Assembly: GCA_027924585.1 (NCBI GenBank)
Contig: BSBM01000125.1
Span: 1,679,001-1,743,000, forward strand
DNA: 64,000 nucleotides
From: Larix kaempferi
Taxonomy: Eukaryota; Streptophyta; Pinopsida; Pinales; Pinaceae
Direction: 5' to 3'
Below, one piece after another: positions 12,504 to 24,802 of this stretch. Below the pieces are notes generated by a model. It saw only the letters and a program-made list of their open reading frames with translations. It ran no database searches and was not told where the DNA came from. Both the position numbers and the translations under genes were made by a program. How positions within the stretch are numbered: the stretch's first letter is position 1; each line of letters starts with the position of its first letter.

Positions 12504-14049
12504 ATGTCTAGAGGCTGGAGACATGCCCCCATGAGGAGGGGGAATAAACCACTAAAACATGTGGAACATTCAGGGAAGTCTGATGACTAGGATTCATGGG
12601 ATGAGTGGGTGTCACGAAGGAAAGCTGATCAATGGTCACCATATTCCCATGATGAGGAAAATACATCACTCAAAAGAGTGAGGACATTACAACTTTTATT
12701 GCATAAACATAGTCTCGTCCAAGGAGCAGATTAAAATCTAAGGGACCTTGGACTACCATAACATCAATACAGACATTTTTCCCTCCTAAAGTGATAGGTA
12801 ACTGAGGAAGGATACCTAAAGGTCTAGTAGTCCTTCTATTAAAATCCAATATCTAGTCAATGACTGGCACAAGCTAAGGGGAACCTATAGCATTCCAAGT
12901 AGTTGAGGATAAAATACTAACAAAATCTCCCTCATCCACTATAGTGTGAAATATTTCCTTATTGGAAACTCATACAGATATTTGGAAAGGAAGACGAGAT
13001 TCTGTTAGACCATTCCAATCAAAGGAAATGAACTTAGTACTTGGAGGGGGTCCTATGGAAATGGACAGGGTTTCCCCTTGCCTAGAATAATCCAAATTGA
13101 CTAGGAAAACATCAACGGTTTCCAATTCACTCTCAACTAGAAGACTAGAATGAGACAAAGATTTTATCATGGTGACTAATTTAGTCTGGGAATTCTCCAA
13201 TGAAAGAGTGGGATCAAGTGGAGGTGATATCGACTCGACCACTTCAACTTCACTCTTTGAAAAAAGAGTGGGATCGACCGAGGATGGGGCTGGATCGACT
13301 GCTTCATCAACCAATGAGGGGTCAAGGGACAAATTACGACATCCAGTTGGAAGGTGCTTATGGGATATAGTAATTTCTTCCAACAATTGTGAAGCTTCAT
13401 CCATGCATGGACAAAGGTAAGTAAGGTGCATGCCCTTGCATAACGAACAAGGATTCTTGATTTTACCTTTTCGACCCTTAACCATAGAGTCACTAGTTGA
13501 TGGAGTATCATCAGTATGATGTCCAAAGGCTAATTATACGAGTGGTTTGGAGGCTTTATACCACTCTTATAACAATTTGGAGAGACCGGGACAATCCTTG
13601 AGATGGTGATCACACTTAAAAAGCTTGCAAGGGAAAATGGGTCTACGAGATGTTCGAATAGGATTAGTGCCATCAGAGGCAGATGGTTGATGCTTGGTCT
13701 CTTTCTTATCCTTATTCTCCTTAATCTTCCTTTTCTTCTTCTTCTTATCCTCCTGATTACTAACACTATTGCTTTAATCAGGCGAGGGAGAAGAAATGGA
13801 AGCAGAAGAATCTGAAGAAGGGGAAGGAGAAGTTTGGGATTGACACTCTCGTGGTGGAGAGTTAACATTTGAAACATTGGGTACAGCCGGAATCACTAGA
13901 TTGAATAACCATACCAGTTATCCAATTGTTAATCCAGGAATATTTAAAGTGGCAATAAAGGGAGGACCAATATCTCCAACTGGAGGAAATACAAAAGGTA
14001 CCCCTTGAAAAGGAGCTTCTTGATTGGTAGTCCCATAAGAGGTTTCCAT
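12504..14049 (-). pseudogene. Broken Gag-protease frame of element A
   Basis: One minus-strand frame runs from the ATG at 14049-14047 (METSYGTTNQE) through Gag and protease with about eight internal stops. A basic Lys/Arg-rich linker is followed by two zinc-knuckle-like motifs: CKLFKCDHHLKDCPG near 13620, with expected Cys/Gly positions altered, and CSLCKGMHLTYLCPC near 13440. The next part has Asp/Pro/Ser-rich repeats (for example SLDPSLVDEAVD). From about 12950 comes a retropepsin-like domain: the DEGDFVSILSSTTW active-site region, then PITLGGKNVCIDVMVVQG and the LLLGRDYVYA flap-side motif. Several stops replace residues best explained as Gln or Arg (CAG to TAG, CGA to TGA). Gag would package the RNA and the protease would mature it; neither could be made whole from this copy. 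Confidence 0.75.
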
Positions 14050-14379
14050 ATCTAAACTTTCTAAGTCCTTCTAATTATCATGCACAAGAAATGCTACTCA
14101 AACTAAAAGCAACAGGAAAACTTGTGAACAGGAGGGATGTAAAAGCCGGATCCTCACGGGTGTGTCAAGCTGTCACAACTCGCAATATATTGTAGGGTCC
14201 AATAGTTATACTCGACCCAATTTTTCAAAGCACTAACCAAGGAGGATTGGGACCGTACCCTTGGATGTATAAACTGACTACCTAACAATACATGTGTAGT
14301 AATCTCCCCAAGTGTTGTTCTCGGTGTATTGCGACAACAAGATGGTTGAAAGGTTTGCTCGGATGGTTCTAGGAATCCT

Positions 14380-14595
14380 AATGGGGTCTCTCGATATACT
14401 CAAGGTATGTGAGAGTGCCAAATCCATAGTGGTGATTTCTAATGCACAACCATACAACAAGAGCCTTCCGATATACTATCGAGTATGTGAAGTGCCTTTC
14501 GATATATTATCGAGTGCATGAAGTGCCTTTCGATATACCCAAAGGTATGTGGAAGAGCCTTCGATATACTGGTTGGTACGTGGAAGAACCACAGT
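14380..14595 (-). repeat. Short tandem repeat in the leader of element A
   Basis: A unit containing CGATATAC plus a short box GTATGTGGAAGAGCC or GTGCATGAAGTGCC recurs about every 34 bp, five or six times. It lies between the LTR/primer site and the Gag start, in the untranslated leader. Confidence 0.65.
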
Positions 14596-15998
14596 GCCGT
14601 CGGGATGCAGTGCAGGAAAATAACGACAACTGCCATGCTTAACGACGCCAGAACACATCACGAACCTAACACACAAGTTGCTAAAAGTTTTTAACTTAAA
14701 CTAGCGCTTGATTTTATCTTGTACGGTTATGTGAATCCATGAGGTGAAGACTTGGAATTTAAACAAGATGCAAATTTGATCTACATGAAAATGCAAGTCT
14801 TCTCTTCTATGAAGTCCTACTTAAGAAGGAGAGAGAGATATGTTTTATTCCCAAATGCACAACCCTATGCAAATACCTTTTCAAAATTATAGAAAGAAGT
14901 AAAAGATACACCCAAAACTAACTCTAAAGCAATAAAAGAGTTCTTTTATGAACACCAAATGCAATAATTATAATCTGTTTCCTATCCTTTTACACTCAAA
15001 AAAGACACATCTAAGCTATGTAAAGAAATAATTTCACAAACGTTTCCAATCAAATGTAAGATAAAGAAAAGAACTTAGTAATGTTGTATAACTCAGATGT
15101 ACACAAATATGAAACAAGCCTTTCTTCTTCTTATGAGCGTAAGACCAAGAATTTCAAATGATCAAATTAAAGCATGAATATAGAAAAAGTGTGACAAAAT
15201 CAAGCTTCTTTTTGAACTAAAGTGGACATAAAGAATCAATATTTTCCAAAAATCACAAGATAGCTCAACATATAAAGGAAACGAGATGCACAACCCAAGA
15301 AAAAGAGGCTAAAAAAGGCATGGATATCCCACACTTTTTAAGTCTTTAAAACAAGACAATCACACCAAACCAAAATTTATTTTAAAACCTTAATATGGGT
15401 CAAAAATAGAATTCATTTCACTTAAAAATGCAAGCAGAACACTAGTTTTCACTCAAAGGGCCAAACATGGATCCAAATCTCAAAAAGACCCAAAAATGGA
15501 GGGAAATGGAAGTTTGTTGTGTCTAGGGGTTCTATGACTGAATCATACAGTACACAGAGCTCAATCAATCAAACCAAAAGCCAAAAATGGAGGAAAAATT
15601 TACTGAAAACCAAGCTTAAAGGGCAGGCATAGGCTACTGCTATGGATCAGAGCGGCCGACGCAGGTTGTACACAGAGAAAGGGCGCTAGTGGCGCAGGTT
15701 GTACTCAAAAAAAGTGAGCCAGTGGCACAGGTTGTTCACCGAGAAAGTGCGGAAGAGAGATAGTGGAATAAGGGAGACACAACCCAGGTGCGTCGGGCGA
15801 ATAACAAGTAGCAAAATAACAAAGATCTCCAAGAAATGAAAAGTAAAAGGTCTGATACTGATCCCAATAGAGTCAAGGGAAGCCAACAGACTCTCTAATG
15901 ACAAGATCTGATGATGGGATGGGTTCTAGGAGGCTAAGATATGGCTCACTAAGAAATCAATGAAAACACACTTCAAATTGAAATCAAAACAAAGTATT
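14596..15998 (-). other. Leader of element A, no gene seen
   Basis: AT- and A-rich transcribed leader between the primer site and the tandem repeat. No supported frame. Confidence 0.5.
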
Positions 15999-16015
15999 CC
16001 CTAGTATGGTCGCCA
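15999..16015 (-). promoter_or_regulatory. Primer-binding-site candidate of element A
   Basis: Minus-strand TGGCGACCATACTAGGG begins four bases inside the right LTR. TGG complements the universal tRNA 3' CCA, and TGGCGAC-type sites occur in plant gypsy elements. The tRNA species is not assigned. Confidence 0.5.
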
Positions 16016-16019
16016 GATT

Positions 16020-16290
16020 TGTTATTGGAAAATATACTCGAGCGGACACGAGCCAGATCTTCCTAGTTCAATGTGAATCTAGAACAAATAAAGACAAAAC
16101 ATAAAGCTACTTTCCTAGATCTAGTTAGAGATCGAGTAATTAGACGTCTTACCTTCATATTTGTAGATCTTTCTCCTCCTTATTGCTCCAAGCTCAACAA
16201 TTGTCAAATCCGTAGCTGCAAGACCTATCAAAACATGTGGAGACAAAACAAGCAGTAAAACATATCTAAACACTAACTGATCTAAGTAAA
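16020..16290 (-). repeat. 5' LTR of element A, first part (interrupted by B)
   Basis: TGTTATTGGAAAATATACTC onward matches 8796-9068. The match breaks exactly at GTAAA where element B begins and resumes at 24803-25517. The two parts without the duplicated five bases total about 981 bp, equal to the other LTR. Confidence 0.85.
16286..16290. repeat. Target site duplication of element B, left (GTAAA)
   Basis: Partner is GTGAA at 24803-24807, one mismatch. The uninterrupted site in the other LTR of A reads AAGTAAACAG. Confidence 0.7.
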
Positions 16291-17587
16291 TGTAATGTAC
16301 CCTCCTGGGGACCCAATTCGAGGAGGGGAATATGCTACCAATCTATGGGGATTTTCATAAAACTCAGCCAAATCATTAGATTCATACACATAAATACATG
16401 GTGTGCAGATACCAATTAAGCAAATATGCACAACGGAATTAAAATTATCCACACACATATCATATGCATACAGCATATCAACAGTCATCAAATTAAACAT
16501 TGCAAGAGTCAATACATAGATAGAAAAACACTTATCTTCATTGTGCAATTGTCCCCGACAACTAGCTATGTCGCTGCAATGTTCCACCCAACCATAGGCT
16601 AGTTGTGTTCATCAATCTCTCAACACAACTTCCACCCTCGAGCTAGGCATAATTCTTATAAGAAAAAGGGGACATTCAAACTCATTCACAACCAATTCAT
16701 CAATTCAACTGAGCCAAGCCAGTCCACAGCTGGGTTTATCAGTATACACTTGAACCCTGGATGCTTGCACTCAAGCTCAAGCCAAAGCAATGGATTTACC
16801 AACAGGATGGCCATGGGTTTTATCCCAAATAGTTTCCAACCAAAAATGAATTGTGGGATGGAGAAAACATTCACAGGGAGGAAAATGATTTCTTCCCCAA
16901 GTATCTAAGCATTCAACAGCCCAAACGGTCTCTATGGAACCCCAATTGGATCCCCCTTCTTCCCCACTAGTATACAACACAAAAATGCCCTTCTCCCAGC
17001 TGAGAATGGAGGAAAACACAGAGAAACATGGCTGGAAAACACCCAGGTAGCTCCAAACTCGTGAGGGAGAGAAAACAGGTTAATGGATAATGGCTTGGGG
17101 AGAAATTCATGGCTCTTTTCTTTCCCGAGAAGCAAAACGCGATTTCCCAAGTAGGGTGGCTTTCCCATACCCAAATTTGGATAGCCATACCTCTCATTCC
17201 CCAGGGCATCAACTACCTCAACCAACTCTTGGGAGAAATCAATGATTAGGTACAAAAGTCAACATGGGTAGTTGAGGGTTTGATGGGTTCTCTCATTGAC
17301 ACTTGGCTTGACTTGATTGGATCCAAGGGTTTGAATGTTTTCCCTCCCAATTCCTTGTAAAGTCATGCCCCCATCTCTTGTTTCATTGCATAGCTAGTTG
17401 TGGGTATTTGATTTAAAATGCATATTTACATAATATTCGCAATTCCATTGCGCATGGCTAGCACGTGAACCATATGCATTGATAAATCGATGGCAGGGCC
17501 TTGGCCTTGAGATCCTCACCATGATTTTATAACAATATTACATCATTTACGATTTTAATGCCATGGGGTCAAACTGGGGACATTACA
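16291..17587 (-). repeat. 3' LTR of element B
   Basis: 1297 bp. Plus-strand ends TGTAATGTACCC and GGGGACATTACA form an 11-12 bp near-perfect terminal inverted repeat. It is closely similar along its length to 23505-24802. Confidence 0.9.
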
Positions 17588-17602
17588 TTCCCCTCCCCTT
17601 GG
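17588..17602 (-). promoter_or_regulatory. Polypurine tract of element B
   Basis: Minus-strand CCAAGGGGAGGGGAA lies directly against the LTR terminus TGTAATGT, the expected plus-strand primer. Confidence 0.8.
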
Positions 17603-19042
17603 AATAACACCGTCCTCGGTGTTCCAACACTTAGTAGGAATAAATACCCACTTTACACATGCCTCAGAATTCACAAATGGTGGCAGGTCTGTCCTGCATT
17701 TCATCTCTTTACTTTGAGCTTCCAGGATCAATTCCTTTAGCTTCCACATGCAGCTCCTGCTGGCTTTGATCTGCCATCTCTACAAGTGGGCATTGCTCTA
17801 CAATGATCCCTTTCTTTTATTTACCCTCCAGCTGATCTACAAGTTTGGAATTTCATGGATGCCATCTTTCTTGTTGCCCTGGAAACTATTTGAGGAATAT
17901 TTTTAGCCAAAACAAATAGCTTTTGGTCTACTTCTGAGATCAAGGTGCACAACTGGCTCTTACTTTACTCACTAGCAACACTTGGATGGTAGCAACTGCA
18001 ACTAATGGATTTCAATGTCTCACCTGTGAGACTCATTATGGCAATTCTTGTTAGGACAAGCATAAAAGAAGATTAAAATTAGTCAATTATTTTACCAATT
18101 GACTTGGAACATCCATGCTTTACTTATGAGACTTCCACACATTTCATGCTCTCCCAACATACACATGAACTCATTCATGTTCATCCTTTCATAGGGAAAT
18201 AACTAATTCGACATTCACAATTTATTTCAAGCAATTACACATGATCTATTTTCAGCTATGACATGCACTCAACAATCCTTTGTTTTTAAGATGCATTAGT
18301 CAAAAAGGAAAGAGAAGAGTAAGAGTTTTCCCATCTTAGTCTTGTTCCAATCCGGAGCTACACCGCCAGGGTGGTTTCATGCTCCTTAGCCTCTTTCACT
18401 TCAATGTGAATGCTTGACTTGCCCTTTCTTGGCTATGACACGTAGTGTCTAAGGTCTGTCTGAGGATTTTCAACTAGGGAACTCTTCCCCATTGTTGCTT
18501 ATAGAACCTTTGGCTGCTAGGACCCACACATGTCCACTAGCACCATATTTCGTTACCGCTCATACTGAGCTCTTTAGGATGGTCACATGTCCACATGCAT
18601 CCCTATGATGCCTTCATAGTCCTTGCTTCCAGCAATACCTACACTCAAACATTGAATCAATTCACATGTTTAGTTTACTTTCATAGGGTTTATCTCCAAA
18701 CAAGAGTTTAAGAAATCATACTCAATTCATATAAACATGTATATTCATATTAAATAAGCAAGAAGCTATAAGATAACCAAATACTTATCTGTATTGGATG
18801 CCTTCACTTTATCCCATAGGATCTTTCTTTGCTTTACAAGCCTTGGATTTCCTATGGATACAATAATGAAGGTTGGGCTAGCACGTAGGCTACTCCTCAA
18901 CCATTCGAATAGGAAATGCCAGGCCAGTACACCGACTGGGTTTTATCAATTAATTAAGGAATGTTTGGCCAGCACGCCGACTGCTCCACAACAACAAGTG
19001 GTTAATGCTCCCACCAACTATTCTCGGAAGTTATCGAGCATC

Positions 19043-19165
19043 AGTTACTCTCTGGGTTTACCAAGAATTTTAGCGCCTAACTAGTTACTCTCTGGATTTA
19101 CCAAGAATTTGTAGCGCCCATCCAGTTACTCTCTGGACTTATCAAGAAATTTATAGCACCTTTCA
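19043..19165. repeat. Tandem repeat, about 57 bp x 2-3, in element B
   Basis: AGTTACTCTCTGG followed by a TTTACCAAGAATTT-like stretch and GTAGCGCC-like bases is repeated at about 19042, 19083 and 19124 with small changes. Confidence 0.65.
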
Positions 19166-19617
19166 GGGTCCTTACTTTCCTGTAATTCCCAAGGTTTCCA
19201 ACAAAGAAACAATAGTGTATCAGCTTAGCTGTTAGAAGACTTATACCCGAAATCTTCATTATTCCAAACAAGAATAAATGAGAATGAATACTTATCTGTA
19301 TTGTGCATTTTCCTTTCTGGTCCATAGGATCCTGCTTCGCTTTACAATCCTTGGGATCGCCTATGGACTTGGATGTTTGGCTAGCACGCATGCTTCTCCA
19401 CAACATCAAATAGTTAATGCCCAACCAATACACCTTCATGCCGACTGGATTTACCAAGCATTCATGGTGCCCAACCAGCCCCATACCTGGTTGGCCCTCT
19501 CCATTGCCGAGCCAACACATTCATCTAGGTCATCAACTAATGGAAGGAAACTGCATCACCGACCATTATAGGTCAAGGCTCTACCACTCTTCCTTAGGCT
19601 TGCATCAACCTTTCACT

Positions 19618-19775
19618 AAAACCTCCACAACACCCAAGCAAATAATTCCAAACCAGTACACCGACTGGGTTCATTAGGCATGCAACAACCCTTCATCAAT
19701 ACCTCCACAACACCCAAGCAAATAATTCCAAACCAGTACATTGACTGGGTTCATTAGGCATGCAACAACCCTTCA
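19618..19775. repeat. Tandem repeat, about 76 bp x 2, in element B
   Basis: ACCTCCACAACACCCAAGCA, then AATAATTCCAAACCAGTACA, then TGACTGGGTTCATTAGGCAT occur twice in tandem, nearly identical. Related single motifs (CCAGTACACCGACTGG) also occur near 18922. Confidence 0.75.
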
Positions 19776-22700
19776 TGCGCATAACAATTCTCCATCCACA
19801 CAAGGATGGCACTCCTTCTCTTGGGAAATCCAATGGTTCCCTTTAGGAACTCTATAGGTGGCTTTCTTGACTGCGGACTATCACGACCCCATGATACCCA
19901 CTCACACTACACAAAGGTTACCACTGCTCATATAGTCCTCTTAAGCATCCTTTCTTTACTTTTCCTCTGAACGTGCAACACCAAATTGCACCTGTGTAAG
20001 CTGATAGCACAAGAAGGATAAGCAGACTCATCAGTATTGCTTCTCTAAAATTGTAACCATACTTCATAACATTCACAATCAAGTATTGAAACACCAGGAA
20101 TGTGTCCATTCCCTTAGGGTGTAGTCAATATTGACAACCCTATCATAACCCAGCACCAGAAAGGTGTGCACTCCCTTTCGGATGTGAGACATGTAGGCCC
20201 TAATCATACTCAAGCAGTCTGGAATAATAATGAAATAAATAAACATGCTCTGCATATTAAATCTAGTAACCAGCCATGTATATTCTGAGTTAGGGTTACA
20301 TAATACTTATCCCTTTTCAAATGTACCCTTCCTTCATTTGCGAAAAATGGGGGCTCCCTTTTCTGAGTCAACAGTACTTTGGTTTGACACCCCAATATTT
20401 TCACGCTCCATAACCCACACATGCCTTCTTGACATAATTTCGCCATTTCACTCACATGGCTTCCCAACATGCAGTGTAGCTGGGACATTATCAACATTTA
20501 CAATGGCGTTTCATTCGAAACCCATTTCCAAAGCATGGGATCCTTCCCATCTAGTTTGGCTTCTGCAGGCCATCACACATGGTCTTCCTGCAATGTGTCA
20601 TCCTGGCACACTTATCAAATAGCCAAACAGTTAACAACATTTAACAATAAAATTCAAATATGATTGTTCCATAACCAATCAATGTCATTAATGATTAAAT
20701 TCAATATGAATTTACAATTCTGTTTCCTACAGAAATTGATTTGCTTAGCAATGAGACCCTCCTCATATTGTTTGGCTCTTGTAAGTGGTATCACTTTGTC
20801 CATTATGCTTTCACCCTTGTTACCATACATGAACATCCACCTACAACATGTCCTCCTGACACAATTTTATATAATCCAAACAATGATTAGCAATTATAAG
20901 CAAATTCTCAAATCTGAAATTTACAAATCTGTTTTCCTATAGAAATTAGATTTGCAACCAAGAGATTATTCTCATAAACTTAAATCAGACAATTTTCAGA
21001 TTTGTTCGATGCATAAGTTAAAACCATGAGAACCCTCTCATAACCTTTGAATTCTACACATGGTAGATACCGGTCTTTACTATGGAATTATCTTCATTGC
21101 CATACGCAAGATGGTCTCAGGATTAACAATAGTCCACCATTTCATCTATTATCTAACTGCATTGAAACATATATATGTCACACCCATGCATTCACACAAT
21201 GCATCTCAACATGTGCACCCACACATATGCATGCACATTCACAACATTTACATAATCTTTTAATGTGCATTCACTCAATGCATAACCCCTAAATACAACC
21301 TTGCATTAATCCATGAATACTATGCATTCCAACATATTATGGCCTAACCATGCCTATCTCATATGGCATACACTACAACAGGACCATAAGTCATCACTTG
21401 CTTTGGTTGTTAAACTCACAACCAACATACAAATGGTAGGATATAATTTCATATGAATGCATTGAGGCTTCTAAGAAACCATAGGGTGTAAGGCTCCCTG
21501 CCTTTACTTACCCACACTTGTCCATACTTGGTAGGTTGGAATTCACCTTCAGGCACTCAATACCACATGCAAACCAAATCAACATAGTTTAACTGCAGTA
21601 GAAGGGATCTTACCAAATCCTCCTTCGACATTCATGCAACTAAGCATAAATAACCATTACCTGCATGGCTGTCATTAACATCGCTTGATGTTACCTGATT
21701 AGCTGGCATCTTACCAAGGCTACACAGTCATTTTTCCAACCTCATGATCACAGATTTGTTGCACCATCCTTTCCTCATAAGGTTGTTGGTCATATGCAAC
21801 AACATCATCCACATCCTTAGCCATGCTTCGGTTGTCTTTGGTCCTACAACCAATGCGAACATGACTAATTATTAGCAACCATAATAATTATCTTAAGTGG
21901 CTCATTGCATATGTAAAACCTCACTATTTTACCAATATGAAATATCATATACATTCAAAAACATTTTCACATGCACTGTGCAATATTTCTTAATATGCCA
22001 TCCAATGCACAGTCATATCATCTATCTAATTTCTCGCATTTTCATTCATGCTTCTATGGTCTAATTCATACAACCATTTGTTGTCATCAACCACAAGCAC
22101 TACCATTAGGGGGCTATTTCATGTGTAACTTCACTATTTTATCAATATGTAACATCATTCTCATGCATAAGCAATTCACATGCATTATGCAATGACTCTC
22201 TAATCATGCCCACTAATTCATATGCATTATTCTCTTGCATTTCCAGCATTCCTATGCCATAATTTTCCGTATATAAAACTCAGGGGATGAAAACACAATA
22301 GCAAGAGAGGAGTTAAGGAATTCTCCATTTCCAATTCCTCATCGTGACATGGAGTTCCTCCTCCACATCATAGTTGATCCTTTTCTTGGCTTCCCTACCA
22401 AGCACATAAGGATTCATTAGCTATGATCTTCTCACGAATTAGCAATTCAATATATACATAAGTGTATAACATTCATTCTTACTATTTTATAAACATGCAA
22501 TTCTTATGCTATAAACATAAATAGTTTAAGGTGAGGAATTTCCCTCTTATCAATGTTGCCTTGCTGCTCCCATTTCTCTTCTGCAATGCATATTACAGCT
22601 AATTACTCTTAATAAGGCCTCCACAACCTTCTATGCAATTCCTGCTTCTCATCCCAAGCATAGACAATGTATTTCACACTTTCAATGACTGTCTCTGGGG

Positions 22701-22859
22701 GACGACGGGGGTTAAGGGGGCTTGCCCCCTTGTGGCTTCAATTTCGCGCAATATGGCACATAAGTTCCATGGCAAATTTTCCATTTTCGGCACTTGAAAA
22801 TCTCCCTGAAAAACAACTAAAATTCCTCTGTTTCGGAGGACTTCGCCATTCTCTTCCGA

Positions 22860-23240
22860 CCCGTTGCAGACCAACTTGCCGATTTCTTCCGCCATTGCAG
22901 ACCAACTTATCGATTTTTGTCACAGTTTCAGACCACCTTGCTGAGTTCTACCGCAATTTCGGACCAACTTGCCAAGCTCTTCCGCAATTTCGGACCAACT
23001 CGCCGAGTTCTTCTGCCGTAAAACACTTAGAAATTTTTTTTGGACCAACTCACCAAGTCCTTCCGCCGTTTCAGACCAACTTGCCGAGTTCTTCTATCGT
23101 TGCAGACCAACTCGCTGAGTTCTGCAGCCGAAAGACACTTAGAAAAAATTTTCGGACCAACTCGCCAAGTCCTTCTGTCGTTTCAGACCAACTTGCTGAG
23201 TTCTGCTACCGAAAGACACTTAGAAAAATTTTGAAATTTT
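22860..23240 (-). repeat. Higher-order tandem repeat next to the B primer site
   Basis: A unit of about 30-33 bp containing GACCAACTCGCCGAGTTCTT-like sequence recurs about ten times. It is grouped into a longer unit marked by AAAGACACTTAGAAA at about 23024, 23132 and 23213. The array makes an artefactual 210-codon frame on the plus strand (22667-23299). It lies 250 bp inside the 5' end of the element in transcription sense. Confidence 0.75.
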
Positions 23241-23490
23241 TCTTCCTTTCCCCGGGCATTTCCACAACTCCGTCGGCGCAACTCAGCCAAATTTTTTGAC
23301 CGTGTCAGCTCCACTCAGCGAGTCTCATCGAAACGTTTCGGCTCAACTCTACGAGACTCGTCGAAACGCGTCGGCTCAACCAAACAAAAACACTTATAAA
23401 TTTTTCATAGTGATCACTGCTGAACAGGAAGTATACTTACCTCTGCAATTGTGATAGGTAGCCCATGAAGGCCCAATGTTGCAACCAACA

Positions 23491-23502
23491 GCTCTGATAC
23501 GA
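23491..23502 (-). promoter_or_regulatory. Primer binding site of element B (initiator Met tRNA type)
   Basis: Minus-strand TCGTATCAGAGC begins two bases inside the LTR. It differs at one base from TGGTATCAGAGC, the well-known plant site complementary to the 3' end of initiator methionine tRNA. Confidence 0.75.
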
Positions 23503-23504
23503 AA

Positions 23505-24802
23505 TGTAATGTGCCCTCCTGCGGACCCAATTCGAGGAGGGGAATATGCTACCAATCTATGGGGATTTTCATAAAACTCAGCCAAATCATTAGATTCATA
23601 CACATAAATACATGGTGTGTAGATACCAATTAAGCAAATATGCACAACGGAATTAAACTCATCCACACACATATCATATGCATACAACATATCAACAGTC
23701 ATCAAATTAAACATTGTAGGAGTCAATACATAGATAGAAAAACACTTATCTTCATTGTGCAATTGTCCCAGACAAGTAGCTATGTCGCTGTAACGTTCCA
23801 CCCAACCATAGGCTAGTTGTGTTCATCAATCTATCAACACAACTGCCACCCCCCGAGCTGGGCATAATTCTTACAAGGAAAAGGGGACATTCAAGCTCAT
23901 TCACAGCCAATTCATCAATTCAACTGAGCCAAGCCAATCCACAGCTGGGTTTATCAGGCTACACTTGAACCCTGGATGCTTGCACTCAAGCTCAAGCCAA
24001 AGCAATGGATTTACCAACAGGATGGCCATGGGTTTTTTCCCAAATAGTTTCCAACCAAAAATGAATTGTGGGATGGGGAAAACATTCACAGGGAGGAAAA
24101 TGATTTCTTCCCCAAGTATCTAAGCATTCAGCAACCCAAACGGTCTCTATGGAAACCCAATTGGATCCCCCTTCTTCCCCACTGGTATACAACACAAAAA
24201 CACCCTTCTCCCAGTTGAGAATGGAGGAAAAAACAGAGAAACATGGCTAGAAAACGCCCAGGTAGATCCAAACTTGTGAGGGAGAGAAAATTGGTTGATG
24301 GATAATGGCTTGGGGAGCAATTCATGGCTCTTTTCTTTCCCAAGAAGAAAAATTCGATTTCCCATGTAGGGTGGCTTGCCCATACCCGAATTTGGACAGC
24401 CATACCTCTCATTCCCCAAGGCATTAACTACATCAACCCACTCTTGGGAGAAATCAATGATTGGGTACAAAAGTCAACATGGGTAGTTGAGGATTTGATG
24501 GGTTCTCTCATTGACACTTGGCTTGACTTGATTGGATCCAAGGGTTTGAATGTTTTCCCTCCCAATTCCTTGTAAAATCATGCCCCCATCTCTTGTTGCA
24601 TTGCATAGCTAGTTGTGGGTATTTGATTTAAAATGCATATTTACATAATATTCGCAATTCCATTGCACATGGCTAGCACGTGAAGCATATGCATTGATAA
24701 ATTTATGGCGGGGCCTTGGCCTTGAGCTCCTCACCACGATTTTATAACAATATTACATCATTTACGATTTTAATGACATGGGGTCAAACTGGGGACATTA
24801 CA
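23505..24802 (-). repeat. 5' LTR of element B
   Basis: 1298 bp, TGTAATGTGCCC to GGGGACATTACA; matches 16291-17587 throughout. Confidence 0.9.

Larger units (their letters stand above)
17603..22855 (-). other. Interior of element B without recognisable genes
   Basis: Only short frames occur, none with a known domain; 19098-19520 on the minus strand is the longest near the middle and overlaps tandem repeats. The sequence is rich in CAxTCATGCA-like and CCAGTACACCGACTGG-like motifs. It may be a stuffer retained for RNA length or packaging; that is inference. Confidence 0.55.
16291..24802 (-). mobile_element. Non-autonomous LTR element B nested in the LTR of element A
   Basis: Two LTRs (16291-17587 and 23505-24802), a C/T-rich polypurine complement beside the left LTR and a Met-tRNA-like primer site beside the right LTR define a minus-oriented element. 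Its 5.9 kb interior (17588-23504) shows no Gag, protease, RT, RNase H or integrase motif in any frame I read. It resembles large retrotransposon derivatives that keep only cis sequences. It sits inside A's LTR with a 5-bp duplication, so it inserted after A. Three tandem repeats lie in the interior. Confidence 0.85.

Noticed and set aside
13530-13877. 115-codon minus-strand frame rich in Leu/Arg
   Set aside because: Out of phase with the Gag frame of element A, which reads a zinc-knuckle region there.
14380-14595. Spaced short repeats that might suggest a CRISPR array
   Set aside because: Units are degenerate and contiguous, without unique spacers, inside a plant retrotransposon leader.
22667-23299. 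210-codon plus-strand frame in element B
   Set aside because: It is a translation of the tandem array, lies antisense to the element and has no known domain.
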